A stretch of DNA of 64,000 bases, from the NCBI GenBank assembly GCA_907163345.1, contig CAJQUN010000021.1, forward strand, positions 3,534,001 through 3,598,000, given 5' to 3'. Both the position numbers and the translations under genes were made by a program. The notes under the pieces were generated by a model that saw only the letters and a program-made list of their open reading frames with translations, was not told the DNA's origin and made no database searches. How positions within the stretch are numbered: the stretch's first letter is position 1; each line of letters begins with the position of its first letter. Origin of the DNA: Haberlea rhodopensis. Its lineage: Eukaryota > Streptophyta > Magnoliopsida > Lamiales > Gesneriaceae. Shown here piece after piece: positions 1 through 11,000 of this stretch.

Positions 1-122
1 TAGTTGTCATTGTAGGTCATAGCTGCCTAGATTGCAGGTCAGCCCTGCACAGTTAACATGTCAGTGCTGTTTAAGACTTAATTCTATACTTAGAATTATT
101 TTCTAGTTGTCATTGTAGGTCA
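1..122. repeat. Short direct repeat at left window edge
   Basis: The 19-mer TAGTTGTCATTGTAGGTCA occurs at 1-19 and again at 104-122 in direct orientation. It is probably part of a repeat that starts outside the window. No coding potential is visible around it. Confidence 0.5.
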
Positions 123-636
123 GCTGTAAGGCCTCACTACCTTAAGTGTGATTTATGAGCATAGAAGAGCTATTCATTTATCAGAGTAAAAAGGTTTATG
201 TTGATGTATTGAGCTTAGAGGCTAACGTACCAAAAATAAAATTCTAATTCCAAAAATAATTAGATTCCCAACAAAAATAATTAGATTTACACAACTCCTG
301 CGTAGAGACTGCCCAAAAGAACATGTTCTTCTAGGCCAGTATCACTAGTCCTCACACAGCTCACCACATCCCTTGCCTTAGCTCTCCTTGCCAAAAGCTC
401 CTACTGGAACAACCCACAACACATGAGCATATAATAATCCATATTCACAATAATATGATCATAATATAAAAATGCATAAACCGTTAATACGAAAATACTT
501 CATGTATTCAATGCATTTAATATGCTCTCTCTGGTTGTCCCTGTTCCACAACTCATATTCATAATCATCAGATTATAATACAGTTTAATGTAAATGTCAT
601 GACATAATTACATACCATCATACCAATAACCAATAC

Positions 637-905
637 ACAATTTTGTTATAACAGTGGCATTCTAATACCCCTCGCTTCGACATAACAACGACATTTATAA
701 TACACATCTCTTCGACATATCAGCGGCATAATATCCCTTGCTTCAATATAATAACGTCATTATCCTCGCTTCGACATATTAGCGGCAAATATTATGTTCT
801 ATCGCTACGATATGACAACGCCAAGTATTCTATTTCCGCTTCGAAATGACAGCGGCAAGCATTATATCACTCGATATAACAACGATTCACAACATGCACA
901 AAGCA
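637..905. repeat. Degenerate tandem repeat, unit about 45 bp
   Basis: About six diverged copies of a unit containing (T)CGCTTCGACATA followed alternately by ACAACGACA or TCAGCGGCA. The two half-units alternate, so the true period may be a dimer of about 90 bp. The array sits in AT-rich repeat DNA between 400 and 1660. The only reading frames here are short and lack any recognisable domain. Confidence 0.6.
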
Positions 906-1529
906 TCCAATTCATGCATCCACAATACATAATTTAATATGTAAAAATACATATTCAACTCAGGTATTGCCAAAATACCCGAACAATCGAGACAGCGTTA
1001 CAGGTCTTGTAAAAGTATGGACTCTGCAAAACCTGACTTGGGCATGTCCTCCACCTCGTCCACCCCAAGTCGGCCTCCGGGATGACCTCCACCTCGATCA
1101 CTCCAGGTCGGCCTCGAGGATGACCTCCACCTCGGCCACCATGCCACTCCTCCAGGTAGATCTTCAGCTCGGTTCCCAGGAAAGCCTCCAGCTTGCCTTC
1201 TCTAGCTCAACCTTTTGTATTTGAACCAATCTGGGCTCTGAGGTACCCTTAGCTCCATAAGATGAAGAGATGAAATGTAGCATAAACTCCCGGGCAGCCC
1301 CATGACACCTAGTGTGGTCCCTCCTTCTAGTGTTATAAGGCCCATTTACCATGACTCATTTACTCGTTTTCCTTAAATAAAAGGAGAAGTTGTCATTTCT
1401 TAGGGCATGTGTGTTTCTTCCTCTTCATGAGATTCGCCTCACTCCTGCTCATGTTCTCTAATTGTCCTGTCATGTATTTTTATTCGATTAATGCATGTCC
1501 AGAAACTATGTAATCCTTTGTTCATAGTG

Positions 1530-1605
1530 GAAATTTCATAATGGACTAGGTCCCGTGGTTTTTCCCCTTGGGGTTTTCCAGGTAAAAATTCTGGTGTCTT
1601 ACTTG
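1530..1605 (+). repeat. Ty1/copia LTR-like remnant
   Basis: The stretch around GGACTAGGTCCCGTGG, CTTGGGGTTTTCC and ATTCTGGTGTCTTA resembles the U5-like end found in some plant copia LTRs, recalled from family knowledge. No second LTR, primer-binding site or gag/pol is visible nearby, so at best this is a solo or fragmentary LTR. Nothing else is recognisable from here to the hAT terminus at 2384, except a short patch of GTGTCCGA-type repeats at 1885-2000. Confidence 0.35.
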
Positions 1606-2683
1606 TTTTTGCATCTTATTATTATTTTTGTGCTTGGAAAAAATGTACGTCTACCACACCAAATTTTGGGTAACACTACCAAATTCAAAACACATATAAA
1701 TAAATGCATGTCACTTAAATAATCATAGCATCACTCATATTAATATCAAATGTATATTACTTCAATTAATATAAAGTTTAAATTACACGTTCAAATTTTG
1801 TTTTAGCAAAAAACTTTTTAAATTGTACAACTAGTTCCCCATAAGTGTCATTTCTATGTCGGGCATGCACATCGACCGTGTATGACACGAGTGTCCGATT
1901 TTGAGGGAAGTGTTCGACACAGGTGTCCGATTTTATTTTTTTTAAAAAAATCACGTGGCATGTCACACGTGGCCGATGAGTGTCTGATAAGTGTCGATGT
2001 CATAAAAATCCGATATTACATCGAATGATTTTTATGAGTGTAAGTGAAGTCAGCACGTCTGCTAATATTGGGTCATTGAGTGTCATGAATTATTGAAGGA
2101 GGAGTAGTAAATTATTAAATGGTTTTGAGCAACGATACTATTCCTTCCTGCAAATGCCAGCAAGTTGGTTGACGCATAAGCTCTTAGCATTGAATGTATT
2201 ATTATATTATATTATTATACAACAATTATGCAAATTATTGTGCCTCAAATATTTATTGCTGCTCTCAGCATTAATTCAATAACTTCGTTAATGTTCATAA
2301 ATTTAATAATAATTGATAACCGATTTGTGTGAACAGATATTAAATAATATATAAGAAAATATAATATTAAATAGACTTGTAACTACACCTGTCAATTTGG
2401 ACCAACTCGACCCAACTCACTCAAACCTATAACCTAAACAGGCCAGTCGATTTAGGCCCACTCGCCAATTGGATGGAAAAATCCCAACCCGAGGTGGATT
2501 GCGGGTTATGCGAGTCAACCTATCAAAAAATAAAAAAGTAAAAAATATATAATTTTATTAGGTTTTAATGAATTTAAATTATTAATAATTCACATATTAT
2601 CTATAACATTTGACCAAATAGTTTAACAACCAATATCATTGATATAAATTAAGTAGGCGACTAAAGAATGAGTGATGTTTATA

Positions 2684-2692
2684 ATTAAAGAA
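2684..2692. repeat. 9-bp target site duplication of the MULE, left copy
   Basis: ATTAAAGAA immediately precedes the left terminus GGGAAATTT. The identical 9-mer follows the right terminus at 19477-19485. Confidence 0.88.
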
Positions 2693-3100
2693 GGGAAATT
2701 TAGGTTTAGGTGCACTTACCAAACAAGTTTTTCATATAAATCTCCATTTTAAAAAAGTGTGCAAATAAATGCATGGTGGAAAAATATCTTCTCATTTAAG
2801 TCCACTTTTCAAATTTATGATTTTAAAAGGTTTATTTTCATACCAAAAATACCATTTTAGGAGTAAACCCTAAAATCTAATGGAACAGTGTGAAATTTTA
2901 TTTGGCTGCGCATTGGCTGCGCATTGAGTTCATGTTCGATCGTTTCTCCAAGTAAAAACATCGATTATAATTTCAATCGAATCATTTTAGCGTGGCATTT
3001 ACGATTTCTGTCTGGTTTTCGTTCCTGGTAATCGATTTAGAGAAGTCACAGAAGGTATTTTATACTTTTGTGAATTTTTTTTGCTTTCGTATATGTTACG

Positions 3101-6100
3101 ATGGATCTTGGATTTATGATTCTATTGAAATGTAGAGATGAAACACAAGTTTTGAATGTGAATCCCACATTTTCATACAGTGAGTTAAAATCTATTGCAA
3201 TTGGTAAATGGTTTGATTACAACTCTGATGCAATGACTTTAAAATATTCTGTACCTGGACATCCTAAATGTTGTTTGAGTAATGATGATGATATGAGAAA
3301 TATGTTTATTCTGTGTAAGATTATAGATGTTCAATTGGTGACAATTGATGTTTATGATGAAAAAAATGCATATCATGGAGTTTCTTCGGGAAGTATGAAT
3401 TGGCAGACTGTCGATGGTGGTGGCACTGTGCCGATTCAATGTGGTGGTGCATGTGAGACAGATGTGCTCGGAGATACTAGGAAAAATAGTGATGTAAGTG
3501 AATTACGTGCACAGGGATGTAACTCATCTGCAGGATATGATTCTGACCTTCAAATGTGAAAGAGAAGTTGTTGTTGTGTTCTAGTTGGGCATCGAATATT
3601 AGTAGGGTTGGGCAACAGTTTAGTGGTGGTGTAGAAGAGTTTCGATGTGAATTAAGTAAATATTCGGTTGAGGTTGGGTTTGATTTCAACTATGTAAAAA
3701 ACAATAAAGATAGGGTAATTGCCGAGTGTGCTACAAAACATGATGAGGGCTGTGGTTGGTTTGTGAATGCTAGTGTATCAAGAATAGATAGGTCTTTCTA
3801 CATAAGAAAATTGCAAAACATGCACACATGTGGGCTGAGAGTGATGAAGAACAAATCAAAAAGGATGAGTTCAGTTCTGATATCTGAAATTATTGCGGAA
3901 CGAGTGTTTTCAAATCCAACCTTCTCTGCAATCGATGTATGTGAGTTAATGAAGAGAGATTACGGCTTGGATATAACGTACAATAAAGCATGGAGAAGTG
4001 TTGAGAAAGCTAGATCTGTTGCTTTTGGAAATTATGATGAGTCGTTCCAAGAACTGAATTCATATGTTCACTCGGTGAGAACGATAAATGTTGGAAGTTT
4101 TGTAAAGCTTGAAGTTGACGACAACAACCGATTTTCCCGTTTGTTTGTTTCGTTCCGTGCTAGTATTGACGGTTTTAAATATTGTCGTCAAATGTTATTC
4201 CTTGATGGAACGTTTCTGAAATCCAGATTCAAGGGCACCCTTCTGTCTGCTACGACTAAGGATGGGTTATCAAGGTAAATTGACTGTTTTAAATTGCACC
4301 AGTTGTGGTTTACATCACCAGTTATTATTTACATGCACCAGTTGTGATTTACATGCACCAGTTATAATAACATGCACCAGTTATGATTTACATGCACCAA
4401 TTATAATTACATGCACCAGTTATGATTTACATGCACCAGTTATGATTTACATGCACCAGTCATGATTTGCATGCACCAGTTATGATTTACATGCACCAGT
4501 TATGATTTACATGATTTACATGCACCAGTTATGATTTACATGCACCAGTTATCATTTACATGCACCAGTTATGATTTACATGCACCAACAATGATTTACA
4601 TGCACCAGTTAAGATTTACATGCACCAGTTATCATTTACATGCATCAGTTATGATTTACATGCACCAGTTATGATTTACATGCACCAGTTATCATTTACA
4701 TGCACCAGTTATGATTTTGCACCAGTTATCACTTACATGCACCAGTTATCATTTACATGCACCAGTTATCATTTACATGCACAGTTATGATTTACATGCA
4801 CAGGTATATAATTTACATGCACCAGTTATAATTTAGATGCACCAATTACCGTTACAAAATTACATGCACCAGTTATGATTTACATGTACCATTTATGATT
4901 TACATGCACCAGTTATGATTTACATGCACCAGTTATGATTTACATGCACAGGTATATAATTTACATGCACCAGTTATAATTTAGATGCACCAATTACAGT
5001 TACATAATTACATGCACCAGTTATCATTTCCATGCACCAGTTATGATTTACATGCACCAATGATAATTACATGCACCAGTTATAATTACATGCACCAGTT
5101 ATAATTTACATGCACCAGTCATATAATTTACATGCACCAGTTATGATTTGCACAAGTTATCACTTACATGCACCAGTTATCATTTACATGCACCAGTCAT
5201 CATTTACATGCACAGTTATGATTTACATGCACAGGTATATAATTTACATGCACCAGTTATAATTTAGATGCACCAATTACCGTTACAAAATTACATGCAC
5301 CAGTTATGATTTACATGTACCATTTATGATTTACATGCACCAGTTATGATTTACATGCACCAGTAATGATTTACATGCACCAGTTATGATTTACATGCAA
5401 CAATTATGATTTACATGCACCAGTTATGACTTTGCACCAGTTATGATTTACATGCACAGGTATATAATTTACATGCACCAGTTATAATTTAGATGCACCA
5501 ATTACAGTTACATAATTACATGCACCAGTTATCATTTCCATGCACCAGTTATGATTTACATGCACCAGTGATAATTACATGCACCAGTTATAATTACATG
5601 CACCAGTTATAATTTACATGCACCAGTCATATAATTTACATGCACCAGTTATATAATTTACATGCATCAGTTATAAATTAAACGCACCAGGTATGATTAC
5701 ATGCACCAGTTATAATTTACATGCACCAGTTAACAGTTACATGCACCAACTATCTGTAAATAAATTAGATGCACCAGTTATTATTTACATGCACCCGTTA
5801 TAATTTACATGCACCAGCTATGATTATGATGCATCATTTATAATTACATGCATCAGATACCAATGTCATGTACCAGTTATAACTTATGGTTTTATCTCGT
5901 AGGTTTGTTCCCGTTGGCTTTTGCTATAGTTGACTCTGAGAACTATGATAATTGGCGTTGGTTTTTATCTTGTTTGACTAATATTTTAGATAACGGGGAA
6001 GATGTTGTATATATATCTGATCGTAATGTCGGTTTGATGGAGGCGCTGCCAGTAGTTTTTGGAGCTTCTCTGAAACACTTTTTTTGTTTATACCATTTAA

Positions 6101-6942
6101 AGTGCAACTTGCGTGACAGATATTCTGGCAAACACTTTTCAAACAATTTTCGTGAGAGGTTATGTTTCCTGCTGGACGAATGTGCATATTCCCCGACGGT
6201 GGCAATTTTTAATGAGAAACTCACTATTTTAAAACGAGAAGGCGGACAAAATATGGAATATTTTTTGCAGGGACTTTCATTGGATAAGTGGACAAATGCA
6301 TATTCTACTGGGATGAGATATGGAGAGATGTACTCAAATGCAGCGGAGTCCTTCAATTCATGGATCTTAGATGCAAGGGGTCTTCCTATTACCCATATGG
6401 TTGACTGTATTAGAGTTAAGTTGATGTGTTTGTTTTCTGATAGAAGATTACTGGCATGCAAATGGAGTGGGGTGTTGTGTGCTCGGATGGGAAAGAAATG
6501 GACATCTTATGTAAATGAAGGTCGTGCTTGGAATGTGAAGATGTCTTCGCATTGCTACTTTGAAGTGTTTTCCCGCCCTGCAGTTACTGTTCGCCTTGAC
6601 AATCAAACATGTTCATGCTACAAGTGGCAGTTGGATGGATTCCCATGTCCTCATGCTATTGCTGTATTCATGAGGAATAAAGTGCAAATAGATGAAGTAG
6701 TTGACAAATATTTTCATGTTAGTACGTACAGGCTATGCTATGAAGGAGTCATTTTACCCGTTCCAAGACATACCAAAGGTAATGTTCCTTTGATGGGTAT
6801 GGAAACAAATGTTTTACCACCGCAAACAAAAAGGCAACCAGGTCGTCCAAAGAAGAGAAGAATTCGATCTAAAGGGGAAAACATTAGACAGTTCCGTTGT
6901 AGTCGTTGTAACAAACATGGGCACAATAAAAAAAACTTGTAA
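3101..6942 (+). pseudogene. mudrA: MURA-like (mudrA) transposase, frame-broken
   Basis: A Mutator transposase catalyses element excision and insertion in the nucleus. The order is as in plant MURA proteins. A PB1-like N-terminal module lies in 3101-3559. A second frame from about 3556 to 4274 holds the MuDR DNA-binding region and the first catalytic Asp (LDGTFLKS). Exon 2 after 5903 starts GLFPLAFAIVDSENYDNW and carries the second Asp (YISDRN) and the Glu (SNAAESFN). A SWIM zinc finger (CSCY...CPHA) and a C-terminal CCHC knuckle (CSRCNKHGH) follow. An intron of 1628 bp with GT at 4275 and AG at 5902 separates the catalytic residues. Three single-base type lesions are visible: a frame change near 3555, an extra G in GATGGG at 4261-4266, and an A-run near 6930 that removes the last knuckle Cys. 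Two lie in homopolymers, so sequencing error is possible. Confidence 0.88.
4275..5902 (+). repeat. Minisatellite array A inside the mudrA intron
   Basis: Almost the whole GT-AG intron consists of tandem copies of a roughly 20-bp unit, TGCACCAGTTATGATTTACA, with variants (TTATCATTTACA, TTATAATTACA, ACAGGTATATAATT). Copies vary from about 15 to 24 bp. A longer pattern, including the variant run ACAGGTATATAATT then TTTAGATGCACCAATTACC, recurs about every 170 and 440 bp (near 4800, 4945, 5230 and 5455), indicating segmental duplication inside the array. Each unit supplies CACCAG, a potential 3' splice acceptor in the sense of the gene. Confidence 0.92.
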
Positions 6943-6989
6943 AGAGCCTATTTGCTGATTTTCGAAAAAAAAGAAAAATTTACGCAAAT

Positions 6990-8030
6990 GTAATTTTTAA
7001 CAAATGATTGTGTATCAGTTATAAATGTAAATTTTTTAGTGCAGCGATTAATTTTCATGTACCAGTTATAATACACACGCACCAGGCGTATTATAAATAC
7101 AATATGATTTACATGCAAAAGTTATAATTTAAGGAAATAGTTATAATTTACATCCACCAGTTATGATTTACATGCACCAGCTATCATTTACATGCACCAG
7201 CTATGATTTACATGCACCAGCTATGATTTACATGCACCAGCTATCATTTACATGCACCAGCTATCATTTAAATGCACCAGTTATGATTTAAATGCACCAG
7301 TTATGATTTACATGCACCATTTATGATTTACATGCACCAGTTGTAATTACATGAAACAATTAAAATTAGATGCACCAGTTATCATTTATATGCACCAGTT
7401 ATTATTTACATGCACCAGTTATATTTTACATGCAGCAGTTATCATTTTCATGCACCAGTTATCTTTTACATCCAGCAGTTATGATTTACATGCACCAGTT
7501 GTAATTACATGCAATAATTAAAATTAGATGCACCAGTTATCATTTATATGCACCAGTTATTATTTACATGCACCAGTTATAACATGCACCAGTTATGATT
7601 TACATGCACCAGTTATATTTTAATGCACCAGTTATCATTTACATGCACCAGTTATAATTTACATGAACCAGTTATTATGTACATGCACTAGTTATCATTT
7701 ACATGCACCAGTTATAATTTACATGCACCAGTTATTATGTACATGCACCAGTTATAACTACATGCAAAAGTTATGATTTACATGCACCAGTTATAACTAC
7801 ATGCACCAGTTAAAATTTGATGCATCAGTTATGATTTACATGCACCAATAATAATTACATGCACCAGTTACAATTAACATGCACCAGTTACAATTTACAT
7901 GCACCAGTTATAATTTACATGCACCAGTTATGATTTACAAGGACCAGTCAAAATTTACAAGCACCAGTAATAATTTACATGCACCATTGAAAATTAGATG
8001 CACCAGTTTTATTTTACACAGGCTAAAGAT
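6990..8030 (+). repeat. Minisatellite array B between the two MULE genes
   Basis: The same unit family (TGCACCAGTTATGATTTACA and variants such as CAGCTATCATTTACA) fills the gap between the mudrA stop and the protease stop. It starts diverged near 7000 and becomes regular from about 7150. The orientation matches arrays A and C. It would form the 3' untranslated regions of both genes. Confidence 0.9.
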
Positions 8031-8038
8031 TCTGTTTA

Positions 8039-11000
8039 TCATTTTTGTAACAAATTTGAATCATGAATAATCATCTTCGCCATCTTTACCCTGTAATCTG
8101 TATTGTAGTCCACACTACAATGCTTTGGCACCGGCTGTCCTCTCATAATATTTTCCATGTTCATGCAAACGAAGACACCACAGTCGACGGACCCAGATTT
8201 CTGTTGTGCAGCTTCTATATATGACTCAATTTGAAATATTTTTTCACTAGGAGTATATTGTATACCCTTTGATATATGGTCATCCTCAATCACTCTATGC
8301 ATAGCTTCTTCGACATATTCTTTCTGTAAATTGGGTACGAGTTCAAATTCTTTTGTCAGCATACTTATAATAATTTAGAAAATAACTCTTAAAATGTAAC
8401 GTAAATTACCAGTATTTTGGCCTTCTCGAAGTAGTGATCAGTTTCATCTTCCCTGCGTGGCCTTATTGAGTTGTAGTGTGTCCACTTCGATTCTTGCAAG
8501 TCAAATACGAGCAATGTCCAATGGTAGCCAGTAGTCACCGATGGATCCTCACGGCCACATGTGTTTATAGGAAAAATAAGGAATCTATATTCCATGGCTT
8601 GGGCAATCTTTCCATTTATTTGGTGTTTTGTTGCCTCTTCGCAATATATCTCTCGTGATCTCCTTGCAACGTAATGCTGTCAAGCAGCACGTAGAAATTT
8701 AATAAACATGATTTTTATAAGAAATTAAAATTAATAACTTGTGTTTTATTACCCAAGACAAGCAATCAAAAACGTAGTAAGTCTTCCTTTGCCCTAATTT
8801 CTCAAGCTGCCTATCAATAAGGATGCTCCAGCAGTCAACAATCTGAAAGGTGTGATCAGACATTTTGCAATGAGTTAATTGAATATCAAGAAAATAGACA
8901 AGTGAACAACTCTTTTGATAAACCGTTTACATCGTTAGGAATTGAAAGTCCGTTAAGTATGGCTCCAATATATTTAACAGGTATTTGTTTTGCTGCCATA
9001 TTGTCTCGCCAAATCACTCCCCTGCACACAATGATAAATTGCAACATTTATTGGTTTCATCTAGTTGAATTAATTTACTTTTTAAAAGAATAAAACAAGT
9101 CATACCATTGTCCATGATCCTTGTTGAATTCAGTAACCAATCTTTTTCTTCTTTGGTCAACCGTTTGAAGATGACATTTCATGGTTTGATCTTGAAAGGC
9201 TCGTCATCCTTATTGTCTTTAACGCGTGTTGCAACCTCAAAATTATCATCATCTTGCAATGCTATTTTATCTTTACTGGCTTTTTGGGTTGATCTTTTTC
9301 TTTTACAGTAGAGCTTTTTTGTGTTGACCTCCTAGCCCTTTTCAAGGAGGGGTACGTATGGTCACGATCTTTATGGGCCATTCGGTCCAATCTGTTCTTA
9401 ATTCTTTTCACCATTGATGTCTGTGCCTCGTTTAATTTCACGAGTTCTACATTTTCCTCGCTCAACATCATTGCAGCTGTTTTTGTGCTGCTCAAGTCGT
9501 TGTCAACTGCTTCCTTATCCTTTTTTAAACTTTCGATTCGAGCATGTAGCTGTGCAACTATGTTGTCGAGTTCCTCCTTTTGTTTCAGAACTTTGTTATT
9601 TCTGGCATGCAATTCTTTCAAGTCTTCTTCTTTCAGCATGATCATTGTTCTTGCTTCTTCCAGCTGTGTTCTTAATTCTGCATTGTTGAGCAACTGGACA
9701 TCGTGCTCAGAAACAAATGAGTCAAATTTCACCTTCAACTCTTTTAACTCATTTTCCCTTCTCATAAGTTCCTGCTTTGTTTCTTGGAGTTGGGTGGCCA
9801 ATTCCGCGGATTGAATAAAATCTGGATTTTGAGTTGAATCCAATGGTTCTTCACTTGCCATATTCACATCTTCATGAAATTCATCTCCTTCTCCATCAGT
9901 AGCAAACAAAGATTCCTCACCACAACTTTTGTCAGCAACATTAAAGAGTTGCGTCTCGATCTCGTTATGAACAAACACATCAACCAACATATCCTCATTG
10001 GACATGTCAACATCATCATATAAATTTTCGCCACGTGGATGTTCAGAAAGATCAAGCAGTACCTCAGCAATTGTTGCATCAGGGAAATATGCAACTTCTT
10101 CTTCTTCATATTCTCTTAAGTCAAATTCGGGTTCTTCATTAAGACTTACAGCTCGATGTTCTTGTCGTTCTGCAACAGATGGTTCTTTATTTTCAATATC
10201 TTGTTGCAGGAGTTCAGCTTCCTCAGTTGTCAGTTGTAAAAAGCTTTCCAATATCTGGTGCACCAGTTATATTTCAAGCACCAATTATAAATTTCATGCA
10301 CAAGCTATATATCATGCAACAGTTATATTTCATGCACCAGTTATGATTATGATGCACCAGTTATAATTGTATGCACCAGTTATGATTTACATACACCAGT
10401 TATGATTTACATGCACCAGTTATGATTTTGAACCAGTTATGATTTACATGCACCAGTTATAATTTACATGCACTAGTTATGATTTACATGCACCCGTTAT
10501 GATTTAAATGCACCAATTATGAATTACATGCACCAGTTATGATTTTAATGCACCAGTTATAATTACATGCACCAGTTATGATTTACATGCACCAGTTATC
10601 ATTTACATGCATCAGTTATGATTTACATGCACCAGTTATGATTTTAATGCACCAGTTATGATTTACATGCACCAGTTATGATTTTGAACCAGTTATGATT
10701 TACATGCACCAGTTATGATTTACATGCACCAGTTATGATTTACATGCACCAATTATGAATTACATGCACCAGTTATGAATTACATGCACCAGTTATAATT
10801 ACATGCACCAGTTATGATTTACATGCACCAGTTATCATTTACATGCATCAGTTATGATTTACATGCACCAGTTATGATTTACATGCACCAGTTATTATTT
10901 TCACCAATTATGATTTACATGCACCAGTGATGATTTACATGCACAAGTTAACATTTACATGCACCAGTTATCACTTACATGCACCAGTTATGATTTACAT

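Noticed and set aside
5943..6461. 172-codon minus-strand frame
   Set aside because: Antisense shadow of the mudrA second exon, which carries recognisable catalytic and SWIM motifs on the plus strand.
9414..10366. Several Ser/Leu-rich plus-strand frames
   Set aside because: They are antisense shadows of the coiled-coil exon of the minus-strand protease gene.
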